DNA of 64,000 nucleotides. Origin: Diacronema lutheri (lineage: Eukaryota; Haptophyta; Pavlovophyceae; Pavlovales; Pavlovaceae). Within the stretch, counting starts at the first letter, position 1; every line of letters begins with the position of its first letter. A program made the position numbers and the translations under genes. The stretch lies in the NCBI GenBank assembly GCA_019448385.1, contig JAGTXO010000013.1:124001-188000 (forward strand), read 5' to 3'. Under the pieces are notes generated by a model. The model saw nothing but the letters and a program-made list of their open reading frames with translations, made no database searches and was not told the DNA's origin. Shown here piece by piece: positions 47,272 through 55,979 of the stretch.

Positions 47272-47898
47272 ATGGGGTCGGGGGAGAGTAAAGAGATGAC
47301 GCCCGAGCAGAAGGAGTTCGCGGCGGCGGTGGAGCACCGAGCGATCGAGAAGGGCATTCAGAAGAACGACATCTCGTCCTTCTACTTCCCGATCCACAGC
47401 GGCGCCGACCCTAACCGGCGCAACGATGATGGCGTGACGCTCCTTGAGATGGCGATCGAGCTGCAGCGCGTCGAGGTCGTCGGCTTCCTCGCTTCGATCC
47501 CAGAGGTGGATAAGACGGTGAAGACATCCAAAGGGCAGGATCCGCTCGAGTTTGCAAAGGAAATGCGCGTCAAGCTCGCTGACGCGCACGAGGACGTTGT
47601 GCTCGGTGCAGACGCGATCGTCGACCTGATCGAGAACCCAAAGAGCGCTCGTCTTTTCCGCGCGGCCTACAACGTGTACATCGACAAGATGCTCAAGAAG
47701 AACGAGCTGAAGCGACAAGGCATGTTTGGCACCTACTTTGTCGTCTTCGTGCTCGGCATCCACGCCTACGGCTTTGCCTACCCCGGGAGCGAGACGAACG
47801 ACCTATTGCAGATGTCGCCTATTCTGCACTTATTCAACTGGTGCCACCGGGTGATCACGACGCGCCTTCTCGGGTTTGGCGGCAAGGAGGAGCTCTGA
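47272..47898 (+). CDS. Ankyrin-like membrane protein
   Basis: 208 residues. The N-terminus MGSGESKEMTPEQ has Gly at position 2 and Ser at 6 and could be N-myristoylated. Ankyrin-like units follow: GADPNRRNDDGVTLLEMAIE, then LQRVEVVGFLASIPEVDKTV. A conserved-looking middle (LIENPKSARLFRAAYNVYID) leads to a hydrophobic helix (GTYFVVFVLGIHAYGFAYPG) and a short basic C-terminus. Its residue composition is far less Ala/Arg-biased than its neighbours, which suggests strong constraint. No named family is recognised. Confidence 0.75.
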   Translation: MGSGESKEMTPEQKEFAAAVEHRAIEKGIQKNDISSFYFPIHSGADPNRRNDDGVTLLEMAIELQRVEVVGFLASIPEVDKTVKTSKGQDPLEFAKEMRVKLADAHEDVVLGADAIVDLIENPKSARLFRAAYNVYIDKMLKKNELKRQGMFGTYFVVFVLGIHAYGFAYPGSETNDLLQMSPILHLFNWCHRVITTRLLGFGGKEEL

Positions 47899-47977
47899 AT
47901 GACTGCTCGCGATACCTCCGCGCGTGCGTGCCTGGCTCTCGACCTCGTTCATCCGTGGTCGGTGCTGCGCGCGAGCG

Positions 47978-47994
47978 CCCCCCCCCCCCCCCCC
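47978..47994. repeat. poly-C tract (17 C)
   Basis: Run of 17 C about 80 bp after the ankyrin-protein stop. Confidence 0.9.
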
Positions 47995-48103
47995 TCCCCT
48001 CTGTCAATCATCATTTTGGTCTCGGCGGATCGGCGTGACCGCGTGGACTCTGCGGTCTGCGTCATGTTATTAAGGCCCGCCAAGGGGGGTTGGCTTGGTG
48101 GCT

Positions 48104-48104
<1 letters not shown>

Positions 48105-48136
<32 letters not shown>
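48105..48136. repeat. poly-C tract (32 C)
   Basis: The longest homopolymer in the window, a run of 32 C in the 3' spacer shared by the ankyrin protein and NDUFS5. Confidence 0.9.
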
Positions 48137-48138
<2 letters not shown>

Positions 48139-48298
48139 GGACTCGCTGACAACCGGCCACCCTGCCCTGGTCTGCCGATCGCTGCGCAGGCGGAGGTCCT
48201 TGTCATTCGCGGGGGCAGGGGCCAGCTCCGCTGGCTGTACGGCTTGGGCGAGCATTTGCCCCGGTCGCAGCATTGCACGCCGAGCACGGGCGAGCAGC

Positions 48299-48685
48299 TC
48301 AGAGCGTCAAGCGCGCGGGTAACTTACCGCTCACCATGTCCTCCGTCATCGTTGTCGGCACGGGCAGGCCGGCGGCAATCCGCCGCTGGCGCTCCGCGAA
48401 CATCATGTTCTCGCGCATAGTCTGCGCGAACGTGCGTCAATGGGCCACGCACGCCGGCGATAGTGGGGCGCACGGTGCACTCCGCATGCATCAGTAGGGC
48501 GCACGGCGCGCTCAGCGCTAGCATGCGACACGCACCTGCCGGTTGCCGTGCAAGCACTCAAAGTAGTCGTCACGAAAAGCGATGCACTCGCTCGGCTTGT
48601 CCTCCGAGGTGATGCAGTTGGAATAGTTCATCCAGAGCGCGTGGCACCGGCCAACAGAGGTCTCCGTACCCCAGCGGCAAGCCAT
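48299..48685 (-). CDS. NDUFS5: NADH dehydrogenase subunit NDUFS5
   Basis: 90-residue accessory subunit of mitochondrial complex I, two exons (48685-48536 and 48421-48299). Exon 1 codes MACRWGTETSVGRCHALWMN and the twin CX9C motif: C-HALWMNYSN-C and C-IAFRDDYFE-C, followed by LHGNRQ. This is the CHCH fold of NDUFS5, oxidised by the intermembrane-space Mia40 pathway. Intron 48422-48535 (114 nt, GT..CAG) joins NRQ in phase to TMRENMMFAERQRRIAAGLP and a short C-terminus ending at the TGA at 48301-48299. Without splicing the frame would stop five codons after NRQ. The second exon is too short to stand out alone. An in-frame Met 123 bp upstream is less likely because family members start at the position chosen. 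Confidence 0.82.
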
Positions 48686-48995
48686 CTTCCCGGCAGGACG
48701 CGCAACCTGCGCACGGCACGCGCGCGTGCACCGGTTAGCCGACCGCGTGGCCTGAAGCCACCCGCTCTGGGCGCCGCCCCTCACCGTCGCCGAGCACACG
48801 AAGCCCAACAGCGATGGAGGAGCCCGATAAATTTTAGGATTTAAAAGTTGGCGTCCTTCTTTTCCCGGAGCCGATACCTATCGGAATACTAACGGCGCTT
48901 ACGTCAGGACAGCGGGGTCAGCACCAGCTGCGGGGGGATCGAGTAGCCACCAATGTCGTCCTATCGGAATCCGGAGCAGCGACCCTCACATCGCC
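48686..48995. other. Spacer upstream of NDUFS5
   Basis: 310 bp between the NDUFS5 start and the TPM-gene stop. AT-richer than the surroundings around 48825-48850, which may be promoter DNA. It holds one copy of a 17-nt motif (48886-48902) also found upstream of the TPM gene, and an 11-nt direct repeat CCTATCGGAAT at about 48877 and 48959. No gene is seen. Confidence 0.5.
48886..48902 (-). promoter_or_regulatory. Shared upstream motif, copy 1
   Basis: 17-nt sequence, on the minus strand GTAAGCGCCGTTAGTAT, about 200 bp upstream of the NDUFS5 start. It matches copy 2 (50185-50201) with one mismatch. The function is unknown; placement upstream of two genes transcribed in the same direction is the only evidence. 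Confidence 0.35.
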
Positions 48996-50162
48996 TCATC
49001 GCGCGCCCGCGGCTGCGCGCCCGGCCCCACGGCCGAGCTGGCCAAAATTGCGGTACGTCATCCCGGACCCGCGCCCGCGGCCTGCGCCGCCCGCAGTGCC
49101 GCCGCTCCCCGCCGGGCCCATGCGGCGCGCCAGGCCGCCGACGTTGCCCATTCCGCCCATCCCGCCCATTCCGCCCATCCCTTCGTAAGCGCCGAGGCCT
49201 TCGGCAGAGGGCATGCCGCCCATCATGTGCTGCATCTCATCCATCCCCATCCCGCCCATCCCCATCCCGCCCATCCCCATCCCGCCCCCAGACTGCCTGC
49301 CATACGCGTCCATCCCGCCGCCCCTCGCGCTCTGCTTCGTATACATGAAGTACATCATGAGCACGCCGAGGACGATCGGCATGAGCAGCCCGCGCAGCGA
49401 GCCGAGCACGCCCGACTCTTTGGCATCAAGCTCCTCGAGCTGAGCAAACGCGCCGCCCACTGCGCGCTCGTGCTTGCCCTGCGCGCGCGCGCGCAGCGCG
49501 GGAGGTGCGGGAGGCGCTTGAGCGCGCCGCCGTTCCGGCGCGCACCGTGCCGCACGACGCGAGCGCTCGGACGCGACGCGCACCTCCTTGAGGAGCTGCG
49601 TCGCCCTGCGCGCCATCTTGCGCACGGCCGCGTCCTTGTACTTGCGCTTGAGCTTGGAACCCACGCTGAGCTCGACGCGGCGGTCGCCTTCAACGAGGAC
49701 CACGAGCACCGCGCGCTCGTGCCGCCGCGTCCCGTTCGCGCCCACCCACTCGCGCAGCGCCGTGCGCGCAAAGTTCCGCAGCGAGCCAAAGTGCTCGGGC
49801 ACGTGCGGCACAGTCAGCAAGAAGGCGCCCATCTTGGAGCCGTCGGCGAAGTCGGTGATATTCTCATGCAGCTCGAGCGCAAACTCGCGCGAGAGCACCC
49901 CCGCCGCGTCCATCACCCAGCGGTTGGTCGGCAGCAACGGGATGTCCGTCAGGTTGAACTGCATCGCCGCGAGGTCGGCCAGCGGCTCGCCAAACACGCA
50001 CACGCGGTCCGGCGGGCAGCCGGAGGGCGGACGACGCCACGTCCAAGGCTTCCACCACGCCCGCCCGCCGTCAGCCTTCGCCTGCCGCGCAAAGCCCGCG
50101 CCGCGCTCGCCTCGAACGGCGAGCACGAAGCAGCAGATCGCGAGCAGCGCGACTCGCGCCAT
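48996..50162 (-). CDS. TPM-domain membrane protein with Gly-Met-rich tail
   Basis: 353 residues in two exons (50162-49584, 49478-48996). A signal peptide (MARVALLAICCFVLAVRGER) precedes a TPM-fold domain (NRWVMDAAGVLSREFALELH; LLTVPHVPEHFGSLRNFART; ALREWVG; AVLVVLVEGDRRVELSVGSK). This fold occurs in thylakoid TLP18.3 and in bacterial and eukaryotic membrane proteins of varied function. After splicing, LLKE joins GKHERAVGGAFAQLEEL. A transmembrane helix follows (LLMPIVLGVLMMYFMYT), then a Gly/Met-rich tail (GGGMGMGGMGMGGMGM). The domain would face the lumen or exterior. The 105-nt intron is frame-neutral, so it was identified by its GT..CAG ends and the break in homology. Function unknown. Confidence 0.72.
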   Translation of the reverse strand: MARVALLAICCFVLAVRGERGAGFARQAKADGGRAWWKPWTWRRPPSGCPPDRVCVFGEPLADLAAMQFNLTDIPLLPTNRWVMDAAGVLSREFALELHENITDFADGSKMGAFLLTVPHVPEHFGSLRNFARTALREWVGANGTRRHERAVLVVLVEGDRRVELSVGSKLKRKYKDAAVRKMARRATQLLKEVRVASERSRRAARCAPERRRAQAPPAPPALRARAQGKHERAVGGAFAQLEELDAKESGVLGSLRGLLMPIVLGVLMMYFMYTKQSARGGGMDAYGRQSGGGMGMGGMGMGGMGMDEMQHMMGGMPSAEGLGAYEGMGGMGGMGGMGNVGGLARRMGPAGSGGTAGGAGRGRGSGMTYRNFGQLGRGAGRAAAGAR

Positions 50163-50184
50163 CTCGGCCGGCGCTCCAAAAAAT

Positions 50185-50201
50185 ATACTAACGACGCTTA
50201 C
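50185..50201 (-). promoter_or_regulatory. Shared upstream motif, copy 2
   Basis: 17-nt sequence, on the minus strand GTAAGCGTCGTTAGTAT, 23 bp upstream of the TPM-gene ATG and next to an A/T run. It matches copy 1 near NDUFS5 with one mismatch. Confidence 0.35.
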
Positions 50202-50274
50202 AGGTGGGCCCAGGCCCACTCTTCCGCTACAAGCCTACAACACGGACTCGTTGCGCTCCTCATGATGACAGTCC

Positions 50275-50940
50275 TCACACCTCGTCCTTCCTCATTGCGG
50301 CCGTGGCGCGCCTCTTCTTCCTTCTCCGATTGGTAGCCTTCTCCTCGGCCAGCTTGACCGCCTTGTCGAGCGCGATGCGCTTGTCGCGGGTGCTCTTGGA
50401 GAGCGCATCGTGCGCCGCGACCCTCTCGCGGTACGCGAGCCCGTCGGCAGGGCCGGACGCCTTGAGGCTGTTGAACTCGACCTCGGCGACTTCGGGCTGC
50501 GCGAGCAGGTACTCGCGCAGCTCGGTCACGTGCCGCGCGTGCGGGAGCGTGATGAGGACCCGGTCCTCCGAGATGGTGTAGACCGAGAGGTCGAGCCCGG
50601 CGCTCGCCAGCAGAGCGGCCCATCGGCCGCCAAGCCGCTCGGTCGCCTCTTTGGTCAGCTCGTCGTAGTGAAGTATCGCGAACACCATCGCCGAGCCCGC
50701 ATTGTGCCCGGCGAGCATCTCGGGCGTGAGCTTCGCGCCCTTGGAGAAGTCGATCGGCTTCGGCGTGGGCCTCCACTCCGCCTCCACCTCGTCGCCCTCG
50801 GTGAGCTCCTTGTCGATGCGTTGCAGGTCGGCATCCGTCAGCTGCGCGATGCGCTTCGCCGCCTCGCGCGCGTCCTTGACGCCCAGCGCGCCGGAGAGCC
50901 ACAGGACGAGAGCCGATCTCTGTAGAGCGGCGGCGCGCAT
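50275..50940 (-). CDS. MESD: MESD-like ER chaperone
   Basis: 221 residues with an N-terminal signal peptide (MRAAALQRSALVLWLSGALG) and a MESD-type domain: LTDADLQRIDKELTEGDEVE, then KPIDFSKGAKLTPEML, AMVFAILHYDELTKEATERL and YTISEDRVLITLPHARHVTE. MESD folds the beta-propeller domains of LDL-receptor-family proteins in the animal ER; relatives occur outside animals with unknown clients. The C-terminus is Lys/Arg-rich and ends KDEV, which resembles a K/HDEL-type retrieval signal but is not the canonical form. The assignment rests on domain pattern and ER signals; identity to animal MESD is low by eye. It is divergent from NEMF with 83 bp between starts. Confidence 0.58.
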   Translation of the reverse strand: MRAAALQRSALVLWLSGALGVKDAREAAKRIAQLTDADLQRIDKELTEGDEVEAEWRPTPKPIDFSKGAKLTPEMLAGHNAGSAMVFAILHYDELTKEATERLGGRWAALLASAGLDLSVYTISEDRVLITLPHARHVTELREYLLAQPEVAEVEFNSLKASGPADGLAYRERVAAHDALSKSTRDKRIALDKAVKLAEEKATNRRRKKRRATAAMRKDEV

Positions 50941-51023
50941 CGTGGCACCGCGTGTGTCGTCGATGGCTGACGGCCGCGCGTGAAGAGGACAGGCACGCTG
51001 ACGGTTCTCGAGCGCGCGGCGCA

Positions 51024-52765
51024 ATGAAGACGCGCATGTCCTCGCTGGACATCTCGTGCATGGCGGCGGTGCTGCAGCGGCAGGCGCTCGGCTACCGCGT
51101 ATCCAACGTGTACGACCTCAACGCCAAGACGTACCTGCTCAAGCTCGCCAAGCCCGACTCGAAGATCCTCGTCGTGATCGAGTCGGGCGTGCGCTTCCAC
51201 GTGACGGAGTACATGCGCGAGAAGGGCAACGTGCCGTCACTCTTCACGCTCAAGCTGCGCAAGCACATTCGCACCCGCCGCATCGAGTCGGTCACGCAGC
51301 TCGGCTCCGACCGCATCGTCGACATCGCCTGCGGCTCCGGCGAGGCGTGCTGCCACTTGCTGTGCGAGCTCTACGGCACGGGCAACATCGTGTTGACGGA
51401 CGCGCACTACAACATCCTCACGCTGCTGCGAAACGGCAAGCACGACAACGACGTCCGCCTCCACGTGCGCGACGTTTACCCGCGCCACGCCTTCCGCGAG
51501 CGCGTGCGCGGCGTGAGCGCCGAATGGGTGCGCGCGCAGCTCGCCGACGCCGACAAGGGCACAACGCTGCGCCAGCTGCTCAACAGCAAGCTCGGCGTGG
51601 GCAAGGAGATTGTGGACCACTGCCTGCTTGAAAGCGGGCTACCGCCGAACGCCAAGGCGTCGCACCTCGCCCAGCAGCTCGCGTCGGTGGCCGACAGTCG
51701 CACGGACGCGGAGCCGTCACAGGCCGGCGACGGCGGCGCGGCGTGCGGCGCGGCTGCGCGCGCGGCCGATGGTCGTGGCGTCGGCGCAGACGCCGATGGC
51801 GCGCCGGATCACGCCGACGCGCCCACCGCCGCCGCTGCGCTCGCCGACGGCGTGCACCGCCTCGTCGCCGCCCTGTCTGCCGCCGAGCGCTTTTTTGAAA
51901 TGGCGCGCACCGCCGCACAGCCGGCGGCGGCCGCCGAGGATGGCGGCGGCGGCGGCGCGGGGGCGGAGGTTGGCGAGCAGGCGGGCGCGAGCGTGCCTGT
52001 GAAGGGTTATATCGTGCGCAAGCGGCTGGCCGAGGTCGAGGGCGCGGCGCCGCGCGAGCTCGCCGCCGGCGGCGGCGCCGCCGGGGCGAGCGGCGGCGCG
52101 GCAGCGGGTGCGGCGGCCGAAGCGGCGGGCGCGGCGGACGTCGACACGCACGGCGCGCAGCACTACGCGTACGTCGACTTCTCGCCGTTCAAGTTCCGCC
52201 AGCTCGAGGGGCACGATGTGGCAGAGTTCGAATGCTTCTCGAAGGCGGTTGACGAATTCTTCTCGCAGCGCGAGGCGCACAGCGCGCGCGACAAGCAGCG
52301 CTCGCAGCAAGCGGCCGCGTGGCGCAAGGTGGACAAGATGCGGGCGCAGCAGCAGTCGCGCGTGGACGAGCTGAGCGCGCGGCAGGCGGACGACGAGCGG
52401 CGTGCGCAGCTTCTCGAGTTCAACCTGCATGCGGTCGATGGTCTCATTGAACTGTTGAGCGGCGCGCGGCGCTCGGGCCTCTCGTGGCAGGCGCTCGCCG
52501 AGCGCGTCGCCGACGCCTCCGAGGCCGGCGACGAGATGGCGGCGCTTGTGCACGAGCTGCGGCTTGACAGGAACGTGGCCGTGCTCGCGCTCACCGACCC
52601 GACCGACTATGACGCCGACGACGCGCGCGACGGCGCCGACGGCGCCGACGGCGCCGACGACGGCGCCGGCGAGCGCGGCGAGCGGCACGCCGGCGCCGAC
52701 GGCGGCGCTCGCCGACCGGCGCCGACGGCGGACGCTGCCGCCGCTGCCGACGCGGACGACGACGA

Positions 52766-52850
<85 letters not shown>

Positions 52851-55684
52851 GGCCGCAGCGCGCGCGCCGCGCGCGCCGCGCGAGCCGAGCGCGCGGCGAT
52901 GCACGAGGAGCGCGTCGCCTGCCGCACGAGCGTCACGCGCGAGGCGACGCTCGTCGAGGTCGATCTGGGCAAGAGCGCGTACGCCAACGCGTGCAGCTAC
53001 TTTGGCGCCAAGAAGCGGACGGAGGACAAGGCGGCAAAGACCGTCGCGGCGATGAGCCACTCGCTCAAGGCGGCGGCCAAGAAGGCGGGGCGCGAGGTGC
53101 GCGCGATTGCGCTCACCTCGCAGATCAAGGCCGTCCGCAAGCCCTACTGGTTCGAAAAGTTTGATTGGTTCATCTCGTCTGTACGGCGCATGCGTGCGCC
53201 GACACCCGCGCGCGCGCCTCGCCGTCGCCGCCGCGGCCGTGCCGCGCCGTTCCCGCTCACGCGCGCGCGCGCGGCGCGTGCGTCGCTCTTGCGCCAGGAG
53301 AACTACCTCGTCGTGTCGGGCCGGGACGCGCAGCAGAACGAGCTGCTCGTCAAGCGGCACCTGCGCGCCGGCGACGCGTATGTGCACGCCGACCTGAACG
53401 GCGCGTCGTCGTGCATCGTGCTCAACAGGCAGCCGGCGCTGCCCGACGGCGGCGCGGCGGAGATCCCGCCGCTCACGCTCACGCAGGCGGGCACGCAGAG
53501 CGTCTGCCGCTCGGCTGCGTGGGACGCCAAAGTGGTCACGTCGGCATGGTGGGTACACGCCGAGCAGGTGAGCAAGCGCGCGCCGTCTGGCGAATACCTG
53601 CCCACCGGCTCGTTCATGGTGCGCGGCAAGAAGCACTACCTGCCGCCATCGCAGCTGCTCATGGGCTATGCGATCCTCTTCCGACTGCACGAGGCAAGTG
53701 TGCCCGCGCACCTCGGCGAGCGGCGCGCGCGCACGGGCGCGGACGCCGACGCAGATGCGGCGGCGGCCGGCGCGGCGACCATCGAGGGCGGCGACGACGA
53801 CGATGGCGAGGCGGGGGGCGGCGACGACGACGCGGGCGGCGCGGACGCGCAGGGCGCGCGCGGCACGGTGGCGCACGCGCAGTCGGGCGCGGAGGTGGAC
53901 GCGGACGCGGAGGATGAGGGCGGCGATGCGGACGTGGAGGTGGTCGCGGAGAGGGAGGGCGGCGACACCGTCGCGGTCGATCGCGCGGGTGCGCAAGCGG
54001 ACGCCGAGCGTGCGGACGCCTCAGCGCCGCGCGCGCGTGCTCACGGTATGGAGCGTGATGCGAGCGACGAGCCCGCGACGCCGTCCGCCGGGGTCGTTGA
54101 CGCAGCGGACGTCGCCGGCGGGGCGGACGGCGGCTCTGGCGTCGATGAGGCGGGCAGCGAGCTCGCAGCCGCCGCTGGCGCCGCTGGCGTTGGCGAGCGC
54201 GAGCGCGCGGGCGAAGGCGCGGCGGCGCACGTGCTGCGAGCTCCAACGCACGGCGCGCGCTCGCCTCGGGCGTTGGGCGCGCCCGCTGACGCGCGGCAGG
54301 TTGGCGGTTTGCAGACGCAGCCGCCGCGTGGCGGGACGGGTGACGGCGGCGGCGGTAGCGGCGGCGGCGGTGGCAACGGCGGTGGCGGTGGCGGCAGCAA
54401 GCGCGGCAAGTCTGGCAAGCTCAAGAAGATGGAGCGGCGGTACGCCGACCAGGACGACGACGAGCGCGAGCTGCGGCTGCAGCTTCTGGGCTCCAAGGGG
54501 AAGGGCAGCGGCACGCAGCCGGCAGGACAGCAACGCGACCAGAACGCTGTTGACGCATTGCCGGCAGGAGGCCGCGGGGGCGGGGGCGGGGCCGGGGTCG
54601 CACAGCGCGGCGCGCGCGGCGTCGGCGGTGGGCGCGGCGGCCGCGGGCGTGGAGACAGGCGTCCCCCGCCCGCGCGCGCCACGGCGGACGGTGACGCGCG
54701 CCTTGCCGATCCGCGCGCAGATGCCGCCGATGACGAGGCTGGTGACGGCGCGGGAGTGGGCGGTGCTGCGGGCGGTGCTGCGGGCGGTGATGACTGTGCC
54801 AACAGCGCGGAAGCAATGGAGGTCGCTGCCATCCTCAAGGAGGAGAATGTGCAGGTGCGCGGGCTCGCGTGGCTCCGCTGCGCCGCTGCTCAGTGCAAGT
54901 CGCGCATCTCCTCCCCCGTGAACTCAACCACCATCTCCTCCCCCGTGAACTCAACCACCATCTCCTCCCCCGTGAACTCAACCACCATCTCCTCCCCCGT
55001 GAACTCAACCACCATCTCCTCCCCCGTGCACTCAACCACTGCTCGCGATGCGCACGCCTCGGCCCCTCTGGCGACCCCCTTCCTCCCCCCCCCCCTCCCT
55101 GACTGTGTCCCCTGACTGTGTCCCCTGACTGTGTGTGCGCGCAGCTGCTGACTGAGGAGGAGGCGCTGCGCGTGACCAACATTGATGAGCTCACGGGTCT
55201 GCCCACAGCCGACGACGTGCTTCTCTTTGCACTGCCCATGTGTGCACCCTACTCGGCAGTCGCCAGCTACAAGCACAAGGTGAAGCTGACGCCGGGCCAG
55301 CAGAAGCGAGGCAAGGCCGCCAAGCAGGCCGTCGCACTCTTCGGTAGCGCGCGCGTCGCAATTCGCCACCGCGCCCTCGCGCGCCCGCCGCGCGCTCGAT
55401 GCCCATCTGCCTCGCGCGCTGCGCCGTGCGCCGTGTGAGCGAGCCTGCACCGTGCGCTGACTGTGCTGCGCCGCGCCACTGTGCGGTGCGGTGGCCGCGC
55501 AGCCAACCACAGCGCGAGCAGCGCGCACGAGCGCGAGCTGATCCGGCAGATTGGCGACAACGAGCTGACGCAGGCGATCATCGGAAACGTCAAGGTGAGC
55601 GCTGCGGGCATGGCGCAGGCGCTGGGCAAGGCGCGCAAGCAGACCAAGCAGGGCAAGGGGGCTGGCGAGGACGCGTCAGCTTGA
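51024..55684 (+). CDS. NEMF: Ribosome quality control factor NEMF/Rqc2
   Basis: 1364 residues, exons 51024-53180, 53298-54854, 55145-55343 and 55503-55684. NEMF/Rqc2/Tae2 binds stalled 60S-peptidyl-tRNA complexes, recruits Listerin and adds C-terminal tails. [61 protein letters not shown] coiled-coil middle and NFACT-R ([48 protein letters not shown]) follow. A long acidic, repetitive region precedes NFACT-C ([41 protein letters not shown]). Introns at 53181-53297, 54855-55144 and 55344-55502 are all GT-AG and restore the conserved junctions. The second intron carries a 27-bp tandem repeat. The protein is longer than the animal form because of the low-complexity inserts. Confidence 0.95.
52768..52850. 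repeat. 9-bp coding repeat (Asp-Gly-Gly)
   Basis: About nine copies of GGCGGTGAC within the NEMF acidic linker, coding repeated Asp-Gly-Gly. Nearly perfect, so probably length-variable. Confidence 0.9.
54906..55040. repeat. 27-bp tandem repeat in NEMF intron, 5 copies
   Basis: Five consecutive 27-nt units (starting 54906, 54933, 54960, 54987, 55014). The first four are identical and the last differs at two positions. The unit holds CTCCTCCCCCGTGAACTCAA and is pyrimidine-rich. The block lies wholly inside the 290-nt second intron of NEMF. Confidence 0.92.
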
Positions 55685-55851
55685 ACGTCGCATGGACCGC
55701 CCTCTCTTTCTTATGAGAGGTGCACGGCACCGCGACGGCGTCAATTGTTGACACTTTGCATTCGACTCATGCACAGGCGTGACTGCGCCGACAGTCCGAT
55801 CGGCCGATCGTCGCAGGCCGACTGTGGGCAGTTTGACAAGTACGTATTTAT

Positions 55852-55936
55852 CTTGCTCGTCCACTTTACCGCGACTCGGCGCCGTAGGCGTCTTTCCGCG
55901 GGCGGGTGGGTGGTCGCGGTAAAGTGGACGAGCAAG
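55852..55936. repeat. 24-bp perfect inverted repeat
   Basis: Arms 55852-55875 and 55913-55936 are perfect reverse complements (24 nt) around a 37-nt spacer, lying between the NEMF stop and the next gene's start 44 bp on. The arms include CCACTTTACCGCGA and its complement. The structure could form a strong hairpin or be the ends of a tiny miniature transposon; no duplicated target site is clear. The rest of the 295-bp spacer shows nothing else. Confidence 0.85.
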
Positions 55937-55979
55937 GGGGGTTCGGCAGGGGGGTCGTCGCCTCGTCGGCCCCAGCACG

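Larger units (their letters stand above)
47899..48298. other. Convergent spacer with two poly-C tracts
   Basis: 400 bp between the stop codons of the ankyrin protein and NDUFS5. It holds C runs of 17 (47978-47994) and 32 (48105-48136). I see no coding region or RNA gene in it. Confidence 0.7.

Noticed and set aside
50185-50206. Plus-strand TACTAAC followed by TTACAG as a branch point and 3' splice site
   Set aside because: No plus-strand exon lies downstream; minus-strand genes flank it on both sides.
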